In this document: piece after piece, positions 43,245 through 53,356 of the stretch
Layout: each line of letters begins with the position of its first letter
Position numbering within the stretch: position 1 is the first letter of the stretch
Source of the DNA: UBA1672 sp033851915
Lineage (GTDB): Bacteria; Pseudomonadota; Alphaproteobacteria; Micavibrionales; Micavibrionaceae
Direction of reading: 5' to 3'
Length of the DNA: 64,000 bases
Assembly (NCBI GenBank): GCA_033851915.1
Contig: JAWSVM010000012.1
Coordinates: forward strand, 62,001 to 126,000
Program-made: the position numbers and the translations under genes
The notes under the pieces: model-generated
Database searches by the model: none
What the model was told of the DNA's origin: nothing
What the model saw: only the letters and a program-made list of their open reading frames with translations

Positions 43245-44660
43245 GTGCTAAAAACAAATTGCGCCAACATTCATATTCTATTTCTAAGCATGTTTTTCGT
43301 GGTTTTAGGAAGTTATTCTGCGCATGCTGCTTGCCCTGTAGGACGAGAAATCCCAGGAAACCCAGGAACTGGCAGCATGGTTCCAGCGGGAATCCCCTGT
43401 ACCGACTATGATATATACACAAACCCCACAGCAGGAACTGATGACACCTTTAATGGTTTAAAAGATGGCGGCAGCGGTGCCTGTGATGGTAACTTTATGA
43501 ATCAGATATACAGCCGTGCATTCATGGAAGCCAGCCGCGAAGTTATCATGTCAGAACAACTTATTCACAAGCCGGATAGTGTTTTGGAATATACGTGCTT
43601 TGACGAACTCATCGATATGACCGCTCATCACGCCGGATTTTTTAGTGAAAGCCAAAAATGGGATGATATGACCATTGAAATATGGACAGGCGGTGAACAT
43701 GGTGATGATAACAGTTATCGCGTAGATACAAGCACCTGTAGTAGCAGTGATTGTCCGGATCATAACAGAGATACGACAATCAATGATGGCTCCGGCTCCG
43801 GTTTATTGCCCGATCAAGATGATTATTCAGTTTTTGAGACTGACCGCTTGGATCATATATTAGAAGATTTTCTTATGAACAGCCTTCAGGATTATGTTGA
43901 TGATAACTTCAGCCATACGTTCATGGGTGAGGCAAGCACAATTGACAATAACCTAACAACAGGCAGCATCGGGAATGACACATACAGTTGTTCTCACATG
44001 TCTACCATATGGGCAATTTCCAAATGTGTTGATTTTGGTGAAGACGATAGATTTCGCTCATTTGCACATCTTGTAGGCACAAATTCGGGAGAAGGTGATC
44101 CAAGAACAATCCCTCAAGCATGCTCACCTAGCCATGAATCTAATGACTCGGTTACAAGTGGAACATCTTCTACAAAATTAGACAGTACATCTCCGGGAAC
44201 AATAATGGAAAGTGGCGGTATCGTTGCCAAATGCCCTCCTGCCGGTGGAACTGTGTCAGGTGTAAACACTAACTTTTCTAACGATTTAATAAGACTCGCC
44301 AATAACTGTGATGCAACAAGCGGTCCTAACCTTAATGTATTTGCCGCCTTCGACATTATGGACACACATACAGACCTCATTAAAGCAGCGGGTGCATATG
44401 TACCGGGTGTAGCAAACACAACTGGTATAATTACTTGTTCAGATCCATTGCCAACAGGCATTCCAATTATCACTTATAATATATCCGGTAGCGTCGGTGC
44501 TCCTGGTTCAACCGGTATAAATATCGCAAGAACGTATCAAATACACTATGATCATATCTGCCCAAATCCGGGGTGTCATTACCAGCCTAATAAAGTTTCA
44601 TATACCTTAGGTGCGGCACTTCCCTCGCCAGGATCTCTTACAGGCAACTGCTTCCCGTAA
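43245..44660 (+). CDS. Exported Cys-rich protein, paralogue 1
   Basis: This 471-residue protein starts at GTG 43245 and has a signal peptide ending AHAAC. It is not recognised but shares a clear plan with the next gene: KPDSVLEYTCFDEL near residue 108, YSCSHMSTIWAISKC, a DPRTIPQACS block, and HICPNPGCHYQP near the end. Eight or so cysteines keep their positions in both, so disulfide bonds in the periplasm or outside are likely. Compared with paralogue 2 it carries two low-complexity Ser/Thr/Asp/Gly insertions (about 150-190 and 300-400). Surface or secreted function is inferred. Confidence 0.7.
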   Translation: MLKTNCANIHILFLSMFFVVLGSYSAHAACPVGREIPGNPGTGSMVPAGIPCTDYDIYTNPTAGTDDTFNGLKDGGSGACDGNFMNQIYSRAFMEASREVIMSEQLIHKPDSVLEYTCFDELIDMTAHHAGFFSESQKWDDMTIEIWTGGEHGDDNSYRVDTSTCSSSDCPDHNRDTTINDGSGSGLLPDQDDYSVFETDRLDHILEDFLMNSLQDYVDDNFSHTFMGEASTIDNNLTTGSIGNDTYSCSHMSTIWAISKCVDFGEDDRFRSFAHLVGTNSGEGDPRTIPQACSPSHESNDSVTSGTSSTKLDSTSPGTIMESGGIVAKCPPAGGTVSGVNTNFSNDLIRLANNCDATSGPNLNVFAAFDIMDTHTDLIKAAGAYVPGVANTTGIITCSDPLPTGIPIITYNISGSVGAPGSTGINIARTYQIHYDHICPNPGCHYQPNKVSYTLGAALPSPGSLTGNCFP

Positions 44661-44721
44661 AAAGAGATTTGCCTAAACGTATAAAATTCGATTACAATAC
44701 AGAGTAGAAAAGGAATATAAG

Positions 44722-45660
44722 GTGAAAGAAATGAATATTAGATCAGTATACAGAGCTAGCTTGCGATTAGGGTTGCTTCTTACGCTTTTCATTTCCACGG
44801 GAATCTCAAATGTTCATGCGGGAACACCTGTTATTCCAGCATCCCCTTGTGATGCACTTTATTATGAAACACTATCTGCACGCGCATGGTTAGAAGCACA
44901 AAGAGAGATTACACAAAATCAAAACCTTATTCTAAAACCAGACAGTGTATTTGAATATACATGCTTTGATACTCTTGTGTGGGAACTGGCAGATCACGGA
45001 GATGAAATGCTTAGTGAAACGGGGCTCTTCGGAACACCACTCAGTTCTACAAGCTTGGACGATACGCTTGAAAGCCTTGTAACATCTTCTCTTGCTGCAT
45101 ACCATTCCGCTAATTTCGGCTATTACCCTGGATTATTGGGCGGCCATACTGCTGCACTAGCCATAAAGCACACCCCCACCGCATCAATCGGAGGAACAGC
45201 ATATAGCTGTGATATTATGGAGAAAGTTTGGCACGCCGCAAAATGTATAAACTTTGCATCCAACTCCACAACTGAAGGATTCTTTACTTTGGCTGAATAT
45301 GCAGGGACATCAGTGCTTGATAAACGTACTATGCCATCAATATGTTCACCAATCCCTGCGCAATGGGCTGCAAACCTTACAACTGCGCTAACAACTGGTC
45401 CGTGGACGAATGATCCTGTTCAAACATATATTGCCCACCTAACACCCCCAACATGTTCTACAACAGGAACATGTTCCTGTGCTGGAACAGGCTCAATAGG
45501 ACAACCTATTCCAACAGGATTACGTGTCGCAAGAGCGGGTACTGGTGTAACAGTAACAGATTATGATGAGCATGTTTGCCTTCAACCTGGCTGTCGCTAT
45601 CACCCTGGTGGCGTTCTATACGGAACAACTTCAGCAGGTGCTGGCTGTTACGGTCGCTAA
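44722..45660 (+). CDS. Exported Cys-rich protein, paralogue 2
   Basis: This 312-residue protein starts at GTG 44722 (ATG 44731 is possible) and has a signal peptide ending NVHAG. Shared motifs with paralogue 1: LSARAWLEAQREITQNQN, LKPDSVFEYTCFDTL, YSCDIMEKVWHAAKC, TMPSICS and HVCLQPGCRYHP. A cluster of Thr/Cys/Gly (PPTCSTTGTCSCAGTG) near residue 255 is unique to this copy. The tandem copies are divergent and differ by 160 residues, so the duplication is old. I cannot name the family. Confidence 0.7.
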   Translation: MKEMNIRSVYRASLRLGLLLTLFISTGISNVHAGTPVIPASPCDALYYETLSARAWLEAQREITQNQNLILKPDSVFEYTCFDTLVWELADHGDEMLSETGLFGTPLSSTSLDDTLESLVTSSLAAYHSANFGYYPGLLGGHTAALAIKHTPTASIGGTAYSCDIMEKVWHAAKCINFASNSTTEGFFTLAEYAGTSVLDKRTMPSICSPIPAQWAANLTTALTTGPWTNDPVQTYIAHLTPPTCSTTGTCSCAGTGSIGQPIPTGLRVARAGTGVTVTDYDEHVCLQPGCRYHPGGVLYGTTSAGAGCYGR

Positions 45661-45713
45661 TATTTCTTAATATTAAGTGCTGTTGTTTCAATAAAACGAC
45701 AAAGTATTGAAAT

Positions 45714-47024
45714 ATGTACAGAACCTACAGAATCTTGACACTCTATAGTGGTGCAATTCTATCATTTATATTAAATAAGCGATGCAAAGCAGGAAAAGAA
45801 ATCCCTGAACGCATTCTTGAAAAAAAGGGAGACAGTGATCGCCCTCGCCCATCTGGCACACTGTTGTGGATACATGCCGCTAGTGTAGGAGAATCACAAT
45901 CGGCCCTCATACTTGTTAATCGGCTTACAGCGCTGGCCCCTGATATCAATATTCTTGTTACAACAGGCACCCTCACCTCATCCCAATTAATGGAGAGCAG
46001 ACTTCCTCTAAATGCTTTCCACCAGTTTTTTCCACTTGACCATCCCAAATGGGTGGAGAAATTCATAAATCACTGGCAACCCAATGCTGTTATCTGGATG
46101 GAATCAGAGTTGTGGCCCAATATGCTAAACGAAATCAGGGTAAATAATATTCCTGCGATTCTTGTGAATGCACATATGTCCGATAAATCATTCTCTTCCT
46201 GGAAGAAAATGAAACCGCTTGCCAAATTCACCCTATCTACTTTTTCAAAAATACTCTGTCAGACCGAGACTGATAAAACATATTTTAACCAACTCGGCGC
46301 AAAAGAAACAATTGTTACAGATAATCTAAAATACAGTGCAGATACACTCGACTTTAATCAAAGTGATCTTGATGCATTATCCTTATCCATAAAAGATCGC
46401 CCTATATGGCTTTACGCCAGCACCCATAAGGGAGAAGAATCACTGGCTTGTGATCTGCATAATACGCTGAAAGATCAATTCCCTGACCTTCTCACTATTG
46501 TTGTTCCGCGCCATCCGGAAAGGCGAGGGGAAATCACTGAATTATGCAGTAGCTATGATGTGAAAATAGCCTTCAGGGGCACACAAAAAGCCCTCCCCAG
46601 TGAAAATGATGACATCTATATCGTCGACACATTAGGAGAATTAGGGCTGTTTTACAGCCTGACCTCAATTGCCTGCATCGGCAGATCGTTCAGTGATGAT
46701 GGCGGCGGCGGACATAACCCAATCGAAGCAGCGCAACTAAACTGTGCAGTATTACACGGCCCCAACGTTCAGAACTTACAAGATATTTTCGATGATATGG
46801 ATGCAGATAAAGCCGCACTTTGCGTACGTGATCCCAAACATTTATGTGATACACTCTCTATACTCCTAAACAGCGACAATGAAACCGCTATATTGCAAAG
46901 TACCGCATTGGAATATTCAAACAAGAAAACACATATCATTGAGCATATTATGAGCGAAATTATATCCACTTTAGAAAACAAAGACTCATTAGGCCTTTTA
47001 ACAACAAAAACAGAGTCTGCATAA
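45714..47024 (+). CDS. waaA: 3-deoxy-D-manno-octulosonic acid transferase
   Basis: WaaA (KdtA; 436 residues) attaches Kdo to lipid A precursor. It is a GT-B glycosyltransferase of family 30. The N-terminal membrane segment, the catalytic-base region WIHAASVGESQSA and the donor-site SDDGGGGHNPIEAAQLNC are in place. Its stop is directly followed by the lpxK ATG, so waaA-lpxK-lpxL form one operon for lipid A. Confidence 0.95.
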   Translation: MYRTYRILTLYSGAILSFILNKRCKAGKEIPERILEKKGDSDRPRPSGTLLWIHAASVGESQSALILVNRLTALAPDINILVTTGTLTSSQLMESRLPLNAFHQFFPLDHPKWVEKFINHWQPNAVIWMESELWPNMLNEIRVNNIPAILVNAHMSDKSFSSWKKMKPLAKFTLSTFSKILCQTETDKTYFNQLGAKETIVTDNLKYSADTLDFNQSDLDALSLSIKDRPIWLYASTHKGEESLACDLHNTLKDQFPDLLTIVVPRHPERRGEITELCSSYDVKIAFRGTQKALPSENDDIYIVDTLGELGLFYSLTSIACIGRSFSDDGGGGHNPIEAAQLNCAVLHGPNVQNLQDIFDDMDADKAALCVRDPKHLCDTLSILLNSDNETAILQSTALEYSNKKTHIIEHIMSEIISTLENKDSLGLLTTKTESA

Positions 47025-48023
47025 ATGCCGCTCAAAACCCCGAAATTTTGGTATAGACCACAATCTTCATCTGCCCCTTTAATAGAACAGTTGCTAACCC
47101 CGTTGAGTGCGCTCTATCGAATTGGTCAGAATATGAACCTCAATGCTGCGCAAACCAAATCCGTTGAAATCCCTGTTATTTGTATAGGCAATATAACAGC
47201 AGGCGGCAGCGGCAAGACACCAACCATAATCGCGCTCCACAAACTTCTAATAAAACACGGGTTATTTGAATCACCCTATTTCCTCTCACGCGGCTACGGC
47301 GGGTCAGAAAGTCAAATGCGGTGCATAGAGGTTCACGACGATGCAAAACTTGTCGGTGATGAACCATTATTACTCGCAAGCCACTCTAAAACAATCATTT
47401 CCGTGAACCGATACAACGGCGCAAAGTTTATGCATGACCTTGGTGCTGATTGCATTTTGATGGATGATGGCTTTCAAAATAAATCCCTGCATAAGGATGT
47501 ATCCTTATTGGTTATTGATGGAAAAACAGGGTTTGGTAATCGAAAACTCATTCCCTCCGGCCCTTTACGAGAGCCCATTGACGCGGCATTTCAACGCGCA
47601 CACGCTGTTCTTATTATCGGTGAGGATAAAACAAACGTAACATCATTAATCCCCGCGCATATCACCATATTAAAAGCATCCATTCAAGTGCAAGACGGCC
47701 TCGCCCTTAAAAAAGAGCAAGCCTACATTGCCTTTGCCGGCTTAGGGCATCCACAAAAATTCTACGACACACTAAAGCAAAGTGGCATGAACATTATCGC
47801 CTTTCATGAATTTGCAGATCACCACCCCTATAGCCAAAAAGACATAAACGCCCTTCTCAATGAAACAAGGCAGACGAACGCGAAGCTACTAACGACAGAA
47901 AAAGACTATCAACGTATTTCCCGCGATCTCCGCGATAACATTGATGTTTTCCCAATCGAGCTTGTATGGCAAAATGAAGACCGCGTTCTTGCCTTCCTTA
48001 AAAAAGAACTTAAGGAGGCGTAA
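47025..48023 (+). CDS. lpxK: Tetraacyldisaccharide 4'-kinase
   Basis: LpxK (332 residues) phosphorylates the 4' position of the lipid A disaccharide. The P-loop AGGSGKTP (59-66) and the LMDDGFQNKSLHKD segment are diagnostic. It starts at the base after the waaA stop and ends at the base before the lpxL ATG, with AAGGAG there. Confidence 0.96.
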   Translation: MPLKTPKFWYRPQSSSAPLIEQLLTPLSALYRIGQNMNLNAAQTKSVEIPVICIGNITAGGSGKTPTIIALHKLLIKHGLFESPYFLSRGYGGSESQMRCIEVHDDAKLVGDEPLLLASHSKTIISVNRYNGAKFMHDLGADCILMDDGFQNKSLHKDVSLLVIDGKTGFGNRKLIPSGPLREPIDAAFQRAHAVLIIGEDKTNVTSLIPAHITILKASIQVQDGLALKKEQAYIAFAGLGHPQKFYDTLKQSGMNIIAFHEFADHHPYSQKDINALLNETRQTNAKLLTTEKDYQRISRDLRDNIDVFPIELVWQNEDRVLAFLKKELKEA

Positions 48024-48893
48024 ATGAAAAATATTCGATATTTCTTTGAAGCAGTACTCCTCTACATCCTGTTCATTTTCTTTAAAATACTACCACCAGC
48101 CACCGCTTCCAACATTGGTGGCTGGATAGGACGTACAATAGGGCCAAGACTTGCCGCCAGCCGTAAGGCGCGGCGACATATCAAACGCGCCCTCCCCGAC
48201 ACTACGCAGCAAGAACAAGATGATATTATAAAAGGTATGTGGGATAATTTGGGGCGCGTTATCGCAGAGTATTCCCACCTTGAACATATAAGCAAAGAGC
48301 GTACAGAGATTGTTGATTTAGGAACGCTCAACCAATATATACAAGATGAAACAACACCCATCCTCTTTATTGGAGGGCATCTTGCCAATTGGGAAGTCAA
48401 TGGCGCAGCAACTTTGACGCAGCTAAATCACCCCATAGACCTGACATACCGCGCACCCAATAATCCTTGGGTCGCAAAAATGCTCGACAAAGCACGTACA
48501 TTAAATGGTCGCCTAAAAGCCTATCCAAAATCCAGAGACAGCGGCAGGCTTATAATGAAAACCCTTAAGGGTGCTGGGTCGCTTGGTATTCTTATCGATC
48601 AGAAATATAATGAAGGCATAGAGGTCAATTTCTTTGATATGCCCGCCATGACAAACCCTATCTTCGTGCAACTATGCCAGAGATATAAATGCCCACTAAT
48701 CCCCGTGCGTAATGAACGCCTTGATGGTTGCACCTTTAGGCTTACCTCTTATCCACCTCTGGAGACATTCAATGCGGATGGAACACCGCGTGCTATTGAA
48801 GATGTGATAAAAGACGCACATAAACTTTTGGAAACATGGATTAAGGAACGGCCGGAACAATGGATGTGGCTGCACCATCGTTGGAAAGACTAA
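48024..48893 (+). CDS. Lipid A lauroyl/myristoyl-type acyltransferase (HtrB/LpxL family)
   Basis: This 289-residue membrane-anchored acyltransferase adds a secondary acyl chain to lipid A. The HX4E catalytic motif is HLANWE (His119, Glu124), preceded by FIGG; LGILIDQKYNEG is also characteristic. One N-terminal hydrophobic helix (about 6-24). The C-terminus WIKERPEQWMWLHHRWKD is typical. Which acyl chain it uses cannot be told. Confidence 0.93.
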   Translation: MKNIRYFFEAVLLYILFIFFKILPPATASNIGGWIGRTIGPRLAASRKARRHIKRALPDTTQQEQDDIIKGMWDNLGRVIAEYSHLEHISKERTEIVDLGTLNQYIQDETTPILFIGGHLANWEVNGAATLTQLNHPIDLTYRAPNNPWVAKMLDKARTLNGRLKAYPKSRDSGRLIMKTLKGAGSLGILIDQKYNEGIEVNFFDMPAMTNPIFVQLCQRYKCPLIPVRNERLDGCTFRLTSYPPLETFNADGTPRAIEDVIKDAHKLLETWIKERPEQWMWLHHRWKD

Positions 48894-48897
48894 ATCT

Positions 48898-49986
48898 CTA
48901 CATATAAGATTTATTGCCGTCTTTATAGTCTTTCATCACGCGCTCTAATATTTTTGCCAAATTAGCCGAACCCAAATACCGCGCCGAATCCGATAACATT
49001 TGACCTGCGCAAATTCTTTCCAAAAACAACAGCGTCCCTTCTGGAAGAGCGTGAGTCAGGCCAAGTTCCAGACTAACAGAAATAGATTCACCGCATGTTA
49101 TGTCATAATCCACAGCCGCGGAATTCATAATATCCGCCTCATGCAGGATCAAACACATCAGACATAAAACGGAACGATCTGCCAATACACTCAGATCATC
49201 AGACAGCATTAAAGCAGCCTTATCTCCCATACGATCTGCACTGCCGTAATGAAATTCATACGCTCTGCGCATCTGGCTAACCGGACTAATAGGATCACCA
49301 AACGGAGAAACATCTGTCGTTGTCAGCATCACCTTCATATCGTTTAAGGTATCTTCCGAAAAACCTACCGCGTTTAAATAAGGATAAATCAAATCATATG
49401 AACGTCGTTCAACTTGCGCCATATGATATTTACGATCAATAATATTCCCGTCACCTTGATGACCTAAATCATGGATCGCGGCCGCCGCAATAAGAAGTGA
49501 AACCCTACTCTTGTCCAGATAATTTTGGCCGGATGGCCAGATGTTATTATGCGCAACAATCAAACGTATTGTGTGCAAAACAACCTTACAAAAATGTAAA
49601 TTATTATGATAATCTAATATATTAGGCACATCCGCCAGTAGAGCCGCCATTAACGTAGGCAAGATATCATTTTCATCCTGCTTTGCAGAAAAATTGAAAT
49701 GAGACAATGCGGCGGCAGCAACAGAAAAAATAGAGATAGGATCATCACTCTTAGCCCACTTACCCAACAAGAGAACCGTTTGTTCTGTCTGGTAAGTAGC
49801 ATCAGTGTTATCTGAAAAAATATATTCCAAATCAACCAGAGCGCGTTGATAATGGTCTTCAAATTTTTGTGATACATCATCAAACGTTTTTAATAATGTA
49901 CCCGCATCAACCCAATCATCTGAAGCAGGTATAGAATTAAGATATTTTTTTATCTCGTTAAAATATTCTTGGAAGTCATGAAGCAT
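48898..49986 (-). CDS. HD-domain phosphohydrolase-like protein
   Basis: The C-terminal two thirds (about 120-300) have HD/PDEase-type metal motifs: YHNNLHFCKVV (His127, His131), AAIHDLGHQGDG (His172-Asp173, His176) and a later LHEADIMNS (Asp in HEAD). The order resembles cyclic-nucleotide phosphodiesterases and other HD hydrolases. The N-terminal 110 residues are helical and unrecognised. The substrate is unknown. It is convergent with the lipid A operon, four bases apart. Confidence 0.75.
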   Translation of the reverse strand: MLHDFQEYFNEIKKYLNSIPASDDWVDAGTLLKTFDDVSQKFEDHYQRALVDLEYIFSDNTDATYQTEQTVLLLGKWAKSDDPISIFSVAAAALSHFNFSAKQDENDILPTLMAALLADVPNILDYHNNLHFCKVVLHTIRLIVAHNNIWPSGQNYLDKSRVSLLIAAAAIHDLGHQGDGNIIDRKYHMAQVERRSYDLIYPYLNAVGFSEDTLNDMKVMLTTTDVSPFGDPISPVSQMRRAYEFHYGSADRMGDKAALMLSDDLSVLADRSVLCLMCLILHEADIMNSAAVDYDITCGESISVSLELGLTHALPEGTLLFLERICAGQMLSDSARYLGSANLAKILERVMKDYKDGNKSYM

Positions 49987-50172
49987 TAAATATATACAAT
50001 TCTAAATTGTCCCCGAAAACAGGCTAATATTTCGCATATATTGATGTGTACGTCCATAAAAAAAACAATTACGTGCGAATGCCGCCATTTACATTTGATT
50101 ATCCACACTAATTCATGCATAAATCTTGTTCCAAACGTATTTTACAAGATGATTTGAAGAACGGAAGATGTA

Positions 50173-51564
50173 ATGCCACAAAATTGGACACCAGATAGCT
50201 GGAGAAGCAAGCCCGCACTACAGCTTCCGTCATATGCAGACAAAGATTTACTCTCTCGAACCGAAAAAGAGCTTAGCAACTTACCGCCACTGGTTTTTGC
50301 CGGTGAAGCGCGCAACTTGCAACGCAGCCTTGCCAACGTCGCCAACGGTAATGGCTTCCTTTTACAAGGTGGTGATTGCGCCGAAAGCTTTGCCGAATTC
50401 AACGCCAATAAAATCCGCGATACATTCCGCGTTCTCCTTCAAATGTCAGTTGTGATGACCTATGCTGGCTCTTTGCCGATCGTGAAGGTTGGGCGCATGG
50501 CAGGACAATTCGCGAAGCCCCGCTCCAGTGACACTGAAACAATTGATGGCGTAACATTACCCAGCTATCGCGGCGATAATATCAACGCTCTGGAATTCAC
50601 CAAAGAAGCAAGAGAACCTGACCCGCAACGTATGGTCAAAGCCTATCATCAAGCGGCATCCACCTTAAACCTTCTACGTGCCTTCGCAACAGGTGGCTAT
50701 GCCAACCTGAATAAAGTACATCAATGGAATTTAAGCTTTGTCGCAGACAGTCCATTGGGTGAGCGTTATCAGGATATGGCCAATCGCATTGACGATGCTC
50801 TACGTTTTATGGCCGCCTGTGGTATTACCCCCGAAAGTGTTCCAACGCTAAAAGAAACTGAATTTTACACGTCTCATGAAGCATTACTCCTGCCTTATGA
50901 AGAAGCCATGACACGTACAGACAGCTTAACCGGAGAATACTATGACACCTCCGCCCATATGCTGTGGGTTGGTGCGCGCACACATCAATTGGATAATGCA
51001 CAGATTGAATATCTGCGCGGTATTAAAAACCCTATCGGCCTAAAATGCTCTCCTGCACTGGAAACGGATGAGCTGCTACGCCTGATCGACATACTGAATC
51101 CTGAAAATATCCCGGGTCGCCTAACACTGATCGCGCGCATGGGACATAATCAAGTTGAAGAAAACCTAACCCCGCTCGTCCGCGCCGTTAAGAGCGAAGG
51201 CAAATCCGTTATTTGGTCTTGTGATCCGATGCATGGCAACACAATAACCTCTCCCTCGGGCTATAAAACCCGCCCATTTGATAATATTATGACAGAAGTG
51301 CGTGAATTCTTTGCCGTCCATAGAACAGAAGGCACACATCCCGGCGGCGTTCATATTGAAATGACCGGACAAAATGTTACCGAATGTATTGGCGGCGCAG
51401 AAGCGATCGATGATGGCGATTTATCAAGCCGTTATCACACACATTGCGATCCACGCCTGAATGCAAACCAAGCACTGGAAATGGCGTTCCTTATCTCTGA
51501 CGAGCTGAAAAAGCTACGCATAGACAAAGAGGCAAATACCCCGAAAGTTATCGCAGCAGAATAA
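50173..51564 (+). CDS. Class II 3-deoxy-D-arabino-heptulosonate 7-phosphate synthase
   Basis: This plant/mycobacterial-type DAHP synthase (463 residues) starts the shikimate pathway by joining PEP and erythrose 4-phosphate. Motifs: FLLQGGDCAESFAEF (about 57-71, metal-binding Cys), GRMAGQFAKPRS, WVGARTH, and DPMHGNT with CDPRLNANQALEMAF. Erythrose 4-phosphate is supplied by transketolase. Feedback regulation cannot be read. nadE follows by 11 bases. Confidence 0.96.
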   Translation: MPQNWTPDSWRSKPALQLPSYADKDLLSRTEKELSNLPPLVFAGEARNLQRSLANVANGNGFLLQGGDCAESFAEFNANKIRDTFRVLLQMSVVMTYAGSLPIVKVGRMAGQFAKPRSSDTETIDGVTLPSYRGDNINALEFTKEAREPDPQRMVKAYHQAASTLNLLRAFATGGYANLNKVHQWNLSFVADSPLGERYQDMANRIDDALRFMAACGITPESVPTLKETEFYTSHEALLLPYEEAMTRTDSLTGEYYDTSAHMLWVGARTHQLDNAQIEYLRGIKNPIGLKCSPALETDELLRLIDILNPENIPGRLTLIARMGHNQVEENLTPLVRAVKSEGKSVIWSCDPMHGNTITSPSGYKTRPFDNIMTEVREFFAVHRTEGTHPGGVHIEMTGQNVTECIGGAEAIDDGDLSSRYHTHCDPRLNANQALEMAFLISDELKKLRIDKEANTPKVIAAE

Positions 51565-51575
51565 CGGCAGAGATC

Positions 51576-53225
51576 ATGGCAAACGAAATTCGATTAACGC
51601 TGGCACAATTAAACCCGACTGTCGGTGATATTGATGGCAACGCACAGCAAATACTCGATATCTGGCAGACACATAAAGACAACAGCGACCTTGTTATCTT
51701 CCCCGAGCTATTCCTATGTGGCTATCCTCCCGAAGACTTAGTGCTCAACGCCGCATTCTTGCACGCGATTGAAAGCAAAGTGACGGCGATTTGCGCACAA
51801 AGCAAAGATTACGCAGCGGCGGCACTTGTCCCCACGATTTGGCGCGAAGCTGATGGCTTATATAATGTTGCTCTACTGATTCAAAACGGAGAGATAAAGA
51901 AAATTCTTAAAAAACATATGCTGCCCAATGACCATGTGTTTGACGAGCCGAGAATATTTCAAGCCGGCGACATACCACAGCCTCTGGACTTCAGAGGGCA
52001 TAAACTCGGCATTATGATTTGCGAAGACCTTTGGCACACAGATGTGGCAACCCACCTGAAACAACGCGGCGCAGAATTATTCATCATCATTAACGCCAGC
52101 CCATACCATATTTCAAAGCATGAGGAACGCTACGACGTTTCCCACAATGCTATTTCAAAAACTGGCCTCCCTCTGATTTACCTGCATATGTTTGGCGGGC
52201 AAGATGAGCTGGTCTTTGACGGACGCTCTTTCATTATGGACGCGCAAGGCGAAACAACGTACGAATCCCCTGCTTTCAGCAGCGATATCTTTACCGTACG
52301 TTTCTCCGATAAAACGATATCAGAGTTACCAAACACACAAGGTGAGCCACCTTCCCCGCTATCCCTGATCTATGACGGGCTTAAAATCGGGCTGCGGGAT
52401 TACGTCCATAAAAACGGCTTTAAGCAAGTTTTACTTGGCCTGTCCGGCGGCATAGACAGCGCACTCAGCGCCGCAATCGCCGTTGATGCGCTTGGGGCTA
52501 AGAATGTACGTTGCATCATGTTGCCATCCGAATTCACCTCACAAGACAGCATTGATGACGCCAAAGAATGCGCTGAGATGCTGAATGTGCAATATGAAAT
52601 CCTCTCTATCAAAGAAGCTGTCACCGCGTTCGAACATATCGTGCCCAACCTAAACGGACTGGCGCATGAGAACACCCAGAGCCGTATTCGTGGCGCAATA
52701 TTGATGGCTCTCTCCAATATAAGCGGAGAAATGCTGATCACCACGGGTAATAAATCAGAAGTGGCCGTTGGCTATTGCACCTTATATGGTGACATGAATG
52801 GCGGCTTTAATGCTCTGAAAGATGTCTATAAAACAGATGTTTATAAACTGTCCGCTTGGCGTAACCAACAAAGCCTCGCAATGCCTGAAAACATCCTGAC
52901 CAAAGAGCCAACCGCAGAACTGCGCGCCAACCAAAAAGATCAAGACAACTTGCCGCCTTATGACTTGCTGGATGATATTCTAAAGTTGCTAATCGAATAT
53001 GATAATACGAATTGGTCAAACGCTTCGCTTGAATTGATCCAAATGCGTGATCGTTGTATGGAACATCCTGAAACAATCACAAAAATCGCACGCCTTTTGA
53101 AAAACACAGAATTCAAACGTTTTCAATCAGCCCCCGGAACGCGCATAACATTTCGTGGCTTTGGCCGCGATCGCCGCTACCCCATGACAAATAATTTTGT
53201 AAATAAGATTGAAAAAAATGCGTAA
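51576..53225 (+). CDS. nadE: NAD+ synthase, glutamine-hydrolysing
   Basis: NadE (549 residues) amidates deamido-NAD using glutamine. The N-terminal nitrilase-like glutaminase domain has its Glu (FPELFLCGYPPEDL), Lys (KKHMLPNDHVFDE) and Cys (MICEDLWHTD) triad. The C-terminal synthetase domain has the ATP loop LSGGIDSALSA (about 287-297) and TGNKSEVAVGYCTLYGDMNGG in two parts. It is the last step of the route begun by nadD here. Confidence 0.97.
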   Translation: MANEIRLTLAQLNPTVGDIDGNAQQILDIWQTHKDNSDLVIFPELFLCGYPPEDLVLNAAFLHAIESKVTAICAQSKDYAAAALVPTIWREADGLYNVALLIQNGEIKKILKKHMLPNDHVFDEPRIFQAGDIPQPLDFRGHKLGIMICEDLWHTDVATHLKQRGAELFIIINASPYHISKHEERYDVSHNAISKTGLPLIYLHMFGGQDELVFDGRSFIMDAQGETTYESPAFSSDIFTVRFSDKTISELPNTQGEPPSPLSLIYDGLKIGLRDYVHKNGFKQVLLGLSGGIDSALSAAIAVDALGAKNVRCIMLPSEFTSQDSIDDAKECAEMLNVQYEILSIKEAVTAFEHIVPNLNGLAHENTQSRIRGAILMALSNISGEMLITTGNKSEVAVGYCTLYGDMNGGFNALKDVYKTDVYKLSAWRNQQSLAMPENILTKEPTAELRANQKDQDNLPPYDLLDDILKLLIEYDNTNWSNASLELIQMRDRCMEHPETITKIARLLKNTEFKRFQSAPGTRITFRGFGRDRRYPMTNNFVNKIEKNA

Positions 53226-53251
53226 TCCCGCTATCTAAGTGGTTCTTGTGT

Positions 53252-53355
53252 TTAGTTGTTCATATCTTTTTATAGACTAGGCACGGGCGACGAAGCGTAT
53301 TTATAATACGTAAGGATGCGCGTAACGACGTCTAGGAAAATAGAGGAACAACTAA
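53252..53355. repeat. Dispersed hairpin repeat, copy 1, overlapping the gltX ribosome-binding site
   Basis: A core GAAGCGTATTTATAATACGT followed by AAGGATGCGCGTAACGACG lies at about 53292-53330, with the small palindrome CGTATTTATAATACG in it. Perfect 10-base outer arms TTAGTTGTTC (53252-53261) and GAACAACTAA (53346-53355) flank it. The right arm overlaps the gltX Shine-Dalgarno AGAGGA and ends one base before ATG 53357. A second copy is at 55.96-56.04 kb. Confidence 0.7.
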
Positions 53356-53356
53356 A

